From Panorpa germanica (lineage: Eukaryota; Arthropoda; Insecta; Mecoptera; Panorpidae): a stretch of 64,000 nt of DNA. The position numbers were made by a program, and so were the translations under genes. The stretch covers positions 682,001-746,000 of the forward strand of contig OY783208.1 of the NCBI GenBank assembly GCA_963678705.1. Direction: 5' to 3'. The notes beneath the pieces are model-generated. The model was not told where the DNA came from and made no database searches. It was given only the letters and a program-made list of their open reading frames with translations. Numbering within the stretch: position 1 is the stretch's first letter; each line of letters begins with the position of its first letter. Shown piece by piece: positions 24,657 through 36,000 of the stretch.

Positions 24657-27600
24657 ATGATTCCATGTGAAGGTACAAACCTATTTTTGGCAGCCTGTGT
24701 TGCCGCAGCGTTATGTCTGGTAAGTGTTTTGTATTTTGTAGTGCATTTAGAGAATTTTCTTAGGAATTTACATTTTAAGGAGGTATAGGACGTTAACGTA
24801 AATGATGAAAACGTTGTGAAATTTGGAGGGTCGATACAAATAGTTAAAATACATGCTGTCTTAAAATTTTAGAGACCTAGGGTTCATAGTTTTCCTTTTA
24901 TACATGATTAAAAATAGTCATTTTCCATACAAATCATAATTTTTAGCTCAATTTCACCACATAATATAACTTTTAACTATAAAAAAATGGTGACAAGGCT
25001 TTCAAAAACTAGGTGTATATAAAAGAATCTTTTCTTTAACTATTGCAAAAAGAAAATTATCAAAAGGATACCTATATACGAAAATATTTAAATAAAACCT
25101 TTAAGAAACAGTAAATGTAGGTTATAAGCCGGCAACGTTGCAAATGCCAATTTGAGCGGGAAATTCAAAATCGGAATAAATGTTATATAAAATATAACAA
25201 TTTATTGGTCAAAGAACCAAATCACGCATGCGTCAACACACGTAAATTTACAGCGTTGCCAAATTTATTATTCCTTTTTCAAAATATTTAATTTGTATTT
25301 AAATTGAATTAATTTTGCATTTATTAAACTATTATATGCATAAAAAATCATTTTAATAAGCAAAAAGCAGTTTAATAGGGAATTGTAAAATTCATTTTCA
25401 AAGGTACAGTCCCAATATTTGCTCGTCCCTCATGTACTTCATATTTTGCATTTCGTATTACCGAGAGATAAACTTTTTCCATTGACGGTACGTCCTGCAC
25501 CTCTTTAAATAGCAATATCTCGATAACGACGTGGTCAATAATGTTCATTTTTCTTTATGAGGTCTGTGACTACGATTTTTATAACACATCAAATTTTCAT
25601 GAAGTTCCTGCATTACGTTTGGAATTTAAACCAACAAATGTGTATTCTCCATAAGAGCCCCTGAAATATATGTGACATATGTAACACTTAACAAATTCGT
25701 TCTCAATACTTGGGTAAATGAACTCCAATTCTTCTGAAAGTTGTTGTAAAAGATATTGTAGACGCCCCTTTACTAATAATAGAGCGTGGGGCCCCCATGC
25801 ATATCAAGGCGTGTGCCCCAAATGCATATTTATTATCTCTTGTAACACGTTCAGGCATGCTGGTTTGTTCTACATACTTTAACGGTGTATCAATAGGAAC
25901 TGACTGTTTTTAAATCTGGATCAAACCTAAAATATAGCAATTTTTTTAGATATTAAAAATGTGTAGTAAAGCTAATGAATGGGAATTTTTTATAAAGCTA
26001 GGCACACACTATCTGGTAAATCACAAAACATGGATTATAATTATATTATTTACAAGCTACTACTTTTAAACGCTCATTTGTTGAGCAATCAAAAGAAATC
26101 CATGCCTTGTTATGTCATCACCGGATATCCGGTTAAATTGTGACCATTTCTTGACGTGACACATGCCAGCAATGATGTTTTATTTTATATTTTTTCTATC
26201 GTTAAAGGCGAATATGCCGTTAAAAATTACATATTCTAGCTAGGTGCAACAAATTTACAATACACTAGCATTAGTTACAATCTAAGGCCCTATTCCCACT
26301 TACTGTTTTGATATTTTAATGTAGATTTGAGGTTAGGTATTCCTTGTCACATTTCTACGTGTTTTATATTATATATATATATGGAGAGAGAATGCTGGAG
26401 CTGAAAGTGTGTCCAAAATGTGTTCGAGAGAGAAAGGTATATATTTCTATTTGTTCTTTATACGCATGCGTCGAAAGTGACAGCTGTCAAGTCATAGCTG
26501 TCTAGATATAATACGTGACAGTTGTTAAATATGACATTATATTGATGTAGAATATGTAACTATAACAAAAAACGTGAATAGGCTTGTGTCCTCATTTTTT
26601 AGTGGTCGATTTTTCAATTGTTGATTGAAATTGATGTTAATAAATGTGTATTGGCGTGTCTATTTTATTAAATATTTAAATATTGACGGAGATACAGCAA
26701 TTAAAAGTTTGAATTGTAGTTTTAGCGCTAGAAATGGTCGGCCATATTTGTATGACGTAACATGTTTTGTAGCTGTTGGTAGTCTTGTGTATCTAGTACG
26801 CAAAGAATAAGTTTTTATTTTATTTAACCCTGTTACGGCAGACATAATAATGAAATTTGATTGTTCCTTGAAATAGCTGTAAATAATATTTGATATTTTG
26901 ATATACAAACACATATAGCAGAGATTTATGATCTGTAAGGTTGGCAGCGGTTGTGATGTCACATGCATTTGGAATGTGTACAACGTTGAATCCCTTTAAT
27001 AATTAAAGAGACAAAATGACTTTTTTAATTGTTAATATCTCCCAACATATAAGGAGTTCTAGTAACCCACTCTATCAATATATAGTACACTTTTAAAGAA
27101 ATTAAGACATAGGACACAAGCCCATTTCTTTACATATTTAATATTTATTATATCTAGACAACTGTCACTTTCGACGCATGCGCATAGAGAACAAATAGGA
27201 ACATATACCTTTCTCTTTCGCACACTTTTAATCTATAGGAAAATAGGCTATTCACACTCTATATATATATGCTCTAAGGTGCGCATGCGTCGTTAGTAAT
27301 ATACATTTTGACAATTGTTGCAGTTGTCCTACCTAGTCGGTTTCTCCTGCGAGTTATCGTGGTTGCTGGAAGCCAGGGGCTCACTACCTGCAGCCTCACA
27401 TATCCTGTGCATAGGCCTACTGGTCGTCTTCTTAAGCTGCACGGCCTTAATTTATGGATTAGCAACGGTACCTTAATAAAAACTATGATAAGTTGACTTT
27501 AACCCAAAAGAACCCCAGTGAATGAGGTATAAAATAATGCATTGTTATTTTTCCAGGGTACATTTAAGGGCCCCATCATTTGGGCGGTTGTTATAGGCAC

Positions 27601-30381
27601 ATTTTTGATACCAGAACTGGTTCTAGTGATATATACAATTACACACCATTGGGTAAGTTTCTAATTCAAGTTGAAACTTGTTCTAAGATATTAGTGACGT
27701 CATACGTGAGTTATATACATTGCATACTAATCAGGGGCATGTGTATGTAATCCACAGTACATGGCCATTTTCTCTCGCGAAATATAGATGGCGATACTAT
27801 ACAGCAGGTTAAATATTATCAAAAAACCATGTTTTTCTATGTTTAAATTGTTTTATGTAAGTAACTATAAACGCGAATCAAAATCTAAAGCTGCAATTAG
27901 TAAGATGAATAACGTATCTACATTTTAAGCTTTCTTCCACTGACTTCTAATGAGTTGCAACATTTCTAAGGGTTTGTCATAAATTTTATAACCTTTATTA
28001 TGGTTCTCAAACTTACCCTTAAGACTTAAAAATATATAGAGTATTGGATAATATACCAGTCATAGAAGAATTGGAATTGAACTAGAAAATATAGCAATAT
28101 TCATTTTCAAAACTTATTTTTGCGGTTCCAACTTATTAAAGTCAGTGGAAGAAAGCTTAAAATGTAGATACGTTATTCATCTAACTAATTGCAGCTTTAG
28201 ATTTTGATTCGCGTTTATAGTTACTTACATAAAACGATTTAAACATAAAAAAACATGGTTTTTTTTATGATATTTAACCTGCTGTTTAGTATCGCCATCT
28301 ATAGTTCGCGAGAAAAAATGGTCACTTTAACTATATATGTAATACCCCTGAAATCTATGCAACATATTATACATTTGTTATATATTAACTGTTCTTTGTT
28401 AATTTTTCAGGGTTTACAATCTAATCACGGACTTACAGAACTTGTGGGCTACCTTGTTCGCTTAGTTTTCGATTGCATTGGCCTCCTCTGTGTTATCCCT
28501 TTAGCTATAAGGTAATATTACTTGCCTAATATTCATTTTGAATGATTTTATAATACTTATTCTATTCTCCGATAGTTGGCGCGAAGAGCAACAAGTTTTA
28601 AAGCAATTACAAGGTCTTGCATCAAGATTACAGCTTCCTCATCATCATGTACCACAAATTAATTCACTTAGAGGCAGCCTTAGAGCAAGTGCATTGAGAA
28701 AAAATCATATTGGTCACCAAAATAAGGCATATACTGTTGATGAAGTTGACGGGTTTGTTTTCTTGATTAGTGAATATTTAAACCTATAAATTTATCTTTT
28801 AATTATTATTTATTTGCAGGAGTAAAAATAATTTGTACGATAGCCAAAGTGAATTCGACGCTAGCTTATTTGTCCCTCAGCAAATGGTCCCAGATTATTA
28901 CCAAATTTCGCCATATACAGGTAACAGTTTTATTTCTTCATGAGTGGGCTTGTGTCCTCATTTTTAGTGGTCGATTTTTCAATTGTTGATTGAACTTGAT
29001 GTTAATAAATGTGTATTGGCGTGTCTATTTTATTAAATATCTAAATGTTGACGGAGATATAGCAATTAAAAATTTGAATTGTAGTTTTAGCGCTAGAAAT
29101 GGTCGGCCATATTTGTATGACGTGAAATGCATTTTAACGTCAGTTATTTGTTGAGTAGGTCAGTGCCGTGGTAAAGTTTTGTAGCTGTTGGTAGTCAAAT
29201 AATCAAGTCAAGTCAAAGAATAATAAGTTTTTATTTTATTTAACCCTGCTAAGGCAGATATAATATTGAAATTTTATTGTTCTTTGAAATAACTGTAAAT
29301 AATATTTGATATTTTGATATATAAATACATATAGAAATGGGCTTGTGTCCTATGTCTTAATTTCTATAAAAGTGTACTACATATTGATAAAGTTGGTTAC
29401 TAGAACTCCTTATATGTTAGGAGATATTAACAATTAAAAAAGTCATTTTGTCTCTTTAATTATTAAAGGGATTCAACGTTGTACACATTCCAAATGCATG
29501 TGACATCACAACCGCTGCCAACCTTACAGCTCATAAATCTCTGCTATATGTATTTATATATCAAAACATCAAATATTATTTACAGCTATTTCAAGGAACA
29601 ATAAAATTCCAATATTATGTCTGACTTGACTTGATTATTTGACTACCAACAGCTTCAAAACATTACCACAGCACTGACCTACTCAACAAATAACTGACGT
29701 TAAAATGCATTTCACGTCATACAAATATGGCCGACCATTTCTACCGCTAAAACTACAATTCAAATTTTTAATTGCTATATCTCCGTCAACATTTAGATAT
29801 TTAATAAAATAGACACGCCAATACACATTTATTAACATTAATTTCAATCAACAATTGAAAAATCGACCACTAAAAAATGAGGACACAAGCCCATTGAAAA
29901 TTTATCGTTTTCAGAGAAGCGCAGTCAATCTCTAATGGACCTGAGGAATATGGACATAAAACCTGAAAATACTGATCACAATTTTTTGAATAGCATGAAG
30001 CAATATTGGATAAACAATACTTCAAAAGTAACAGACGAATTAACTAATTCACTGTTACAAGATCACCGCTTAAATTTTAATAATTCCATTAAAATACAAA
30101 ATAAAATTTATCGAAAAAGTTTATCCTTGGATAACCTAACCTCAATTCCAGTTAAAAATGTTAACAATTATTTAGGCTATAATCAAAAGCAAAATAACTT
30201 GTTTTATAATAATCAGATAGATATTAGACCTGGAGGTGCTTATTATTATTCAGCACCTAGAGGAAGAGATCTTTGTTATGGTGATGTGCCAATTTATCAG
30301 GTACCTGGTGCTACTACAAGCAAAATATCTTTAAGCGCGGAATCAGACGATTTCACTAAATATAAAGATGTCGCTTTATAA
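24657..30381 (+). CDS. Four-transmembrane protein of unknown family, seven coding exons
   Basis: Coding exons as I read them: 24,657-24,719; 27,324-27,467; 27,557-27,652; 28,411-28,511; 28,576-28,752; 28,820-28,920; 29,915-30,381. All introns are GT-AG and the joined frame is open (1,149 nt, 382 aa). In-frame stops lie just upstream of the ATG. Hydrophobic segments sit near residues 7-29, 48-68, 74-96 and 111-134, followed by a roughly 245-residue polar, Asn/Ser-rich tail that is presumably cytosolic. That is the layout of a small four-span membrane protein. I do not recognise a named family and assign no function. Exon 2 is short and GC-richer than its surroundings, which supports its being coding. 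Introns 1 and 6 carry family A elements, and intron 3 carries a long inverted-repeat element. Exon borders are inferred by eye; an RNA-seq alignment could change the small ones. Confidence 0.75.
24776..25507 (+). mobile_element. Family D element with TTAA target duplication
   Basis: Second copy of the 5,943 element, in intron 1 of the four-span gene. The left TTAA-GGAGGTATAGGACG is clear; the right CGTCCTGCACCTC-TTTAA has one change. Confidence 0.85.
25515..25665. repeat. Family F repeat
   Basis: Contains ATCTCGATAACGACGTGG and CCTGCATTACGTTTGGAATT. Copies in a UFC1 intron (43,295-43,470) and a DDHD1 intron (61,676-61,880). Confidence 0.85.
26371..27270. repeat. Inverted repeat split by a family A insertion
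   Basis: Left arm about 26,371-26,520 and right arm about 27,146-27,270 share inverted words such as ACGCATGCGTCGAAAGTGAC against GTCACTTTCGACGCATGCGC. The family A copy at 26,578-27,126 sits at the centre. Confidence 0.75.
26578..27126 (+). mobile_element. Family A element, short subtype
   Basis: Left terminus ATAGGCTTGTGTCCTC, right terminus AGGACACAAGCCCAT. Lacks the ATGCATTTTAACGTC segment (subtype with CATATTTGTATGACGTAACATG). Confidence 0.9.
27281..27316 (+). repeat. Family E terminal fragment next to a splice acceptor
   Basis: GTGCGCATGCGTCGTTAGT... ends about 8 bp before the acceptor of exon 2 of the four-span gene (27,322-27,323). Confidence 0.7.
27763..28322. mobile_element. Family I element, short form
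   Basis: Arms of about 210 bp (27,763-27,975 and 28,110-28,322) are inverted copies of each other, with about 135 bp between. The same arms bracket the longer element at 60,319-61,437. The loop keeps ATTCATTTTCAAAAC, the last bases of the LINE fragment in the long form, so this is probably its deletion derivative. Confidence 0.8.
28945..29336 (+). mobile_element. Family A element, 3' truncated
   Basis: Starts GTGGGCTTGTGTCCTC and breaks off at ATACATATAG, where the next, oppositely oriented copy begins. Confidence 0.88.
29338..29895 (-). mobile_element. Family A element, full ends
   Basis: With the preceding copy it fills nearly the whole last intron of the four-span gene. Its right end is 19 bp from the splice acceptor at 29,914. 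TGA flanks the pair on both sides. Confidence 0.9.
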
Positions 30382-30904
30382 AAGGTTTGTTTCTTCGGAA
30401 TATTTTTGCGTTTTCTTAAAAAAATTGACGTTTGATTTCTTTTAAACTTCGAAAGTTTATATACTACCCTCTTTTGAATCCCCATGAATTTATTTTAATG
30501 ACAAAACTGAATTAACTATTAGGTTATAATTAAAAATGTTCTGCACGCTAGTCGAAAAGTTTCCATTGATTTTAGGTAATCACATAAGCAGTTTAACGGA
30601 CAAAATTCATAGTAGAGTTAAAGAAGAATCTATTTTATACTATCAATCAAAATTTGTAATCAATTCGATGATTAGTGGTTGAAATATTTACAAAATTTTG
30701 ACGACAAGTTTGTCAGATAGCAAAGAACACAACCAATAAGTCATTTTATAAGAAATGTTACAATTTATATATTTATTCTTGTTACTAATATATACCTATG
30801 TATTTTATATTAAATATTTTAGAAGTAAAAGTTTGTTGTTTACCTTTTTTCACCACCCTTCCAGAGTTGCAAATGATCTTATCTTGAAGAATAAATCTGC
30901 AAGT
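30382..30904. other. 3' region of the four-span gene
   Basis: Presumed 3' untranslated region and beyond. AATAAA hexamers lie near 30,889 and 30,909. No gene. Confidence 0.45.
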
Positions 30905-30911
30905 CGAATAA

Positions 30912-31830
30912 AGTCTTAATTTCTATAAGACTGTGCTATAGATTGATAAAGTGGGTTACTAGAACCTCAAATGTCCAATTATTTATTAATAACTCCTTAT
31001 ATGTTAAGAGATATTAACAATTAAAAAAGTCTCCTTAATAATTAAAGGGATCAACGTTATAAACAAGGAATCTGCGTGTGACGTCACAGATTTAATATAT
31101 TAAATAATATATACAGATGCATTGGTCCATTGATTTAGAAAGAAATAAATCAGGATTTGCTAAATATGAACAAATACATTTATTATTTGATAAATTTAAA
31201 TGAAATAACAAAGTTAGCTCTTATACTGGAAAACAATTAGCAATATTAAAAGCACTGGAAATTAATGAAAATATCAACAATAATAAAATTATAATAATAA
31301 CGGATTCTTTAAGTGTTTTAAAAAATTTAAATTCTAATGATAACAAATCAAATAATGATATTTTGACACGCAAAATTTAGGGGGTGTATTTCAATTTAAT
31401 AAATAAGAATAATACCATAAAATTTATGTGGATACCAGGACATTGTGGAATAAGAGGAAACGAAATTGCGGATAAATTGGCAAAGGAATCAATAAATTTA
31501 GAAATTGAGATGAAAGTGAAATTACCTTCATATGAAATTTTTAATATAATCAAAAAATAAAACTTCAATTTAAGAAACCAAGATTTCATTAACAAAAGTC
31601 AGTTAAAAGGAAGAGATTATTATATGTTACATCCAAATTTAAGTAAGAAGAGATGGTTTAGAAATGAGCCCCGCAAAATGATATCAACTATAATCAGAAT
31701 CAAAAGTAATCATTGTAAAACTCACCTGTCCAGCTCACCTGTACAAAATTAATATTAAATCCGACGATAGATGTCAATGTGGTGAAGAAGGAACTTTGGA
31801 TCATATTATATTTGAATGCATAAATTATAG
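30912..31830 (-). mobile_element. Family A-like end joined to a LINE RNase H fragment
   Basis: 30,912-31,090 resembles the CTTAATTTCTATAA...GTGACGTCACA end of family A. It is followed by the LINE fragment rather than by the family A core. Confidence 0.7.
31115..31830 (+). pseudogene. LINE RNase H domain and zinc knuckle, copy 1
   Basis: Plus-strand translation gives YTGKQLAILKALE, IIIITDSLSVLKNL and WIPGHCGIRGNEIADKLAKE: the E, D and H...D parts of an RNase H domain of I/jockey-type non-LTR elements. A CQCGEEGTLDHIIFEC knuckle follows in another frame. Stops at DKFK* and after KI, plus a frameshift before the knuckle, make it dead. The reverse transcriptase part is absent. Confidence 0.88.
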
Positions 31831-31844
31831 TTTAATAAAATTTC

Positions 31845-32070
31845 CTACCGGGCCTCTTTTATAACCTTAATACACATGCAAAATTTCATTTTTCTATCTC
31901 TTACAAAGACGAGCTGTCGAGTTATACAGCAAAAAGGAGCCCACTCTTTTCTACTTTTTCTAAAATTACGGGCTTCCAGGAAATTCAAGGGAAAATCCGG
32001 GGGCGCCAAAAGTCTTAGAATTTTTTTCTCTACGAAATAGGCAATTTTTTAAATATACACCATATTGAAA
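31845..32070. repeat. Family G repeat
   Basis: Contains AAAATTACGGGCTTCCAGG and TCTCTACGAAATAGGCAATT. Confidence 0.8.
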
Positions 32071-33094
32071 ACCATTTTATTTTTAAATGATTAAAATATA
32101 TACAATAATTTTATGTAATATTTGTATTTAATATATTATGTTTCAATAAATGCTTCATTATTATAATTATTTACATTTTAGATATATATATTTTTATAAT
32201 ATTTAAAGTGACCTAAAGTACGTACGTACAACTGGAATTAGAGCTGAAAATATTATATATATATTTATATATATTAATCTTATTTCTTTGATAGCTATAC
32301 ATTTAATTCGAGTTCCAGATTCTTCCTTACGCACAATTTAAGTAAAATCTTGGTTATGACACGCATTTTTTTACGTAAATATTATGTTTCCAATAATCTT
32401 GTGAAATGCTGAACATAAATCATTAAAATCTTAGAAGAAACCAACATTTTAGTTAAAATAACTTTAGTTAAATAGTAAGAAAAAATCAATTATATTTCAT
32501 TCTAATGTAAAACTAATTGTTATTATTAAATCCTTGGAAATAGGGTGCTTAGAATAGCCTCTATTCCTTATAAATTCACTTACAATACTTTGTTAATGTC
32601 ACCAAATGACTTTTCTATTAATTTCACAATCAATTGCTCTCGAATTATAAAAACTAAACGAAATCTAACAGTGGCCAACATGTTTGTACGTTTTGTCATC
32701 AAGAATGTTGGCCGAGCTTGTCACCAAACCAATATATTCGAGTGTGAATGATTCCTAAATATAAATATTACATTAGTTTACAGATATTTTACGTAATTTA
32801 ATAGCAATTTATATAAATGTGTGTGTTTTTAACCAAGATTTTACGTAACTGTTTTAGTTTTAATTTCTTTCATTGTGTAAAGAAGTTGATTCAAATTTAA
32901 AACCAGTTTTGACCTGTTTATATGATTAAAAAAGAGTGCAAGTGTTGCCCTCCTTTAGCGACGTATTTCCTTAACTCTAAATTAAATTAAATAACAATTA
33001 TTTTATTTAAAAAAAAAAAAATGGACACGTTTTTTGACTGATCATTTAAATAATGCTCGTATATTTATTTGTTTATTCGAAATAACATTGATGA
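32071..33094. other. Intergenic stretch downstream of WASHC2
   Basis: The four-span gene and WASHC2 converge here. Minus-strand AATAAA hexamers near 33,072 and 33,004 and an A run (33,009-33,021) suit the WASHC2 3' end. A 68-codon frame at 32,545 has no recognisable content. Confidence 0.5.
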
Positions 33095-36000
33095 TTATTT
33101 TGATGATTTCCGAGGCATTTTAAAGAGGTCACTGTCATCATCATCACTGTCTCCAAATAATGGTGTAGCTTTTGTTGTTACAGCTTTCGAAGGCGGAGCT
33201 TTTTTAACAACTCGTGATGATGATGTAATGACACTTTTTCCTAATTCACTATCTTTAGGACGATTTTTTTGTTTTTTAACATTAAATAAATCATCATCAT
33301 CATCATCACTAAATAGATGATCATTTTTATTAACTTTTTTTATATTTTTATTAAATATATTTAAGTCATCATCTACTAAATCATTATTTTCTTCTTCCAT
33401 TATTGTTTTATTTAATTTTTTCTCATTTTTCATGAACAATTGATCATCATCATCAAATAGTGGATTTTTGGGATTCGGTTTTGCTTTGTAGTTGTCGAAT
33501 ATATCTTCAGCAGAACCGTCATGCGCTAAAATGGACATTTTTGATAGATTTTCATCAACTTTTGCCTTTTCTTCGGAATGTGTGACATTTCTACTACTGC
33601 TGAATAGCGCTTTGCTCAATAAAGGATCTTGAAATAAGTTATCTTCATTAGTTTCATCAAAAACTCCGTCGAATGTTCGTCTTCCTTTGTCCAAATCGTG
33701 CACAGAAATATTGTTCGCGTTGCTGGAACGAACATTCGATAAACTATTCTCGCTTATTGTCGATTTATTCGTTATCTCACTTGGATCACTGGTTTCTTTC
33801 ATTTTTTCTATTTTTTTGGATGTAGCCATTGAATCTTCTTTGCTATTAATTGTTGCTGGTGAAGTTTCTTCTTCTGCTAGTAAACTATCGTCATGAATTA
33901 ATGATTTTCTGATGGATTCCTGACGGGCTTTTCGTGAAGATGGACGACGTTTTACCTTTATTTTAGCGCGCTCCTAAAAACAAAAAGAAAATGGAATTAC
34001 AATTATTTATCTTTAAATATTTCAATCGTGCAACATTGTAAATTCATTAAAACATGACTTTAATTTTAATAATGTAAATATGACAACAACGCATCGTGAT
34101 TTGTTTATGTTTTCTCTAAAATGTTTCATTTTATAGAAAAATTATTACAATGTGTTAGAGCAGTGCATAAGATTTTTATATGTAACAGAAAGAGACAGCA
34201 ATATTGTTTTAAAAATATTTCTAAAGTAAACAATTGAATTTAGTGTTAGGGTTATGTCGGTGGATGTGTTACAGATAAAGACGAGCTTGAGACACTTTGT
34301 TCAACTGCCTGTTGAAGGAAAGAGATGGATATAGTTTCCAGATCAATCTAACAAAATATTTGAATTTGAAATAAATATTTGATTCGTTTGCAAGTTGAAA
34401 CGTGCTGGTGTGTGGGTGGTGGGTGGACGCTGATAGTGTGGAGGGGGGTGAGGCACTTGTATCAGATTCTTCTATAGACATACAAGCGCCAAATTTGAAA
34501 TCAAAATCGAATTTGATGAGTTTCATTGTTGCGCTTATAACTTTTTTGTTATTAAAGTTACATCAAAAAGTAATTAACAAAAGTTGTAGACAATATTATT
34601 ATCTACAAAAAACTTATTTACGAAATTTTTGTGCGAGCTGTAGTTTTCAAGATAATCACAATTCGGTCTTTGTATTTTAAATTGATGTTAATAAATGTGT
34701 ATTGGCGTGTCTATTTTATTAAATATCTAAATGTTGACGGAGATATAGCAATTAAAAGTTTGAATTGTAGTTTTAGCGCTAGAAAGAGTCTACCATATTT
34801 GTATGACGTGAAATGCATTTTAACGTCAGTTATTTGTTGAGTAGGTCAGTGCTGTGGTAATGTTTTGTAGCTGTTGGTAGTCAAATAATCAAGTCAAGTC
34901 AAAGAATAATAAGTTTTCATTTTATTTAACCCTGCTAAGGCAGACATAATATTGAAATTTGATTGTTCCTTGAAATAGCTGTAAATAATATTTGATATTT
35001 TGATATATAAATACATATAGCAGAGATTTATGAGCTGTAAGGTTGGCAGCGATTGTGATGTCACATGCATTTGGAATGTTGTACAACGTTGAATCCCTTT
35101 AATAATTAAAGAGACAAAATGACTTTTTTAATTGTTAATATCTCTTAACATATAACGAGTTCTAGTAACCCACTTTATCAATAATTAAGAAATTAAGAAA
35201 TAGGACACAAGCCCATTATTTAAAAATTCAAGTTTTATTACTTTCGTGCCAAACCAATAGTACCTCGATTCATAACTAGATGTCACTTATCATATAGGTG
35301 CGCGCTAAGTTTAAATTTGAAACAGTTTCAACATTGAAGACTTGGCTTACCTTAATAGCGCTATTATGCAAAGTAGTATGTGATGGACTCGTTATTTCCG
35401 CTTGTTCTCCACTTCCGGTCGTTACATGATCAGAACTTAACGTTTTGTCACTAGTTGTGGTTTCACTACTGTCACTTAAAATATCATTTTCTAAATGTTT
35501 CACTTTTAATTTATCGTTATCACTTACTAAAGAATCAATTACAGGGTTTACGTTGGCTAAAACATCTTTTTTTGGAGGTTTAGACCCAGGAAGTAATGCA
35601 GAAATATTTATATTTAAATTTTTTGATATTTCATTTGTTTTTCCTGACGATATGACAATTTGTTCATCATTTTTCTCTTTAACATTTATATTTTTAAATA
35701 AGTTCTCATCTAGCTTTTCTAAATCATCTTTATCATCACGGAATCTACTGGCAAATAAATCATCATCACTGTCATTAAAAAGATTTCGATTTCTTGTTAA
35801 TTTGTAATCAAAATCTAAATCCAAAGGCGGTTCGTTATCATATAGAGTGACACTTCGATTCGCAGCTGATGACGCTGATGATGTTTGACTACTGATGATG
35901 TTTTCCAAGTCGTCATTAACATCCACACTCTCAAAGATATCACTCGGAGGTGGTTCATCATCGAAGAAACTTAAATTACTTGATTTAGATACTTTTTTAT

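Noticed and set aside
35276-35350. WASHC2 reading frame continuing to 35,276
   Set aside because: The donor at 35,350 (AAG-GTAAGC) followed by the 33,973 acceptor restores the conserved KRRPSSRKAR segment, so the last residues of the long frame are intronic.
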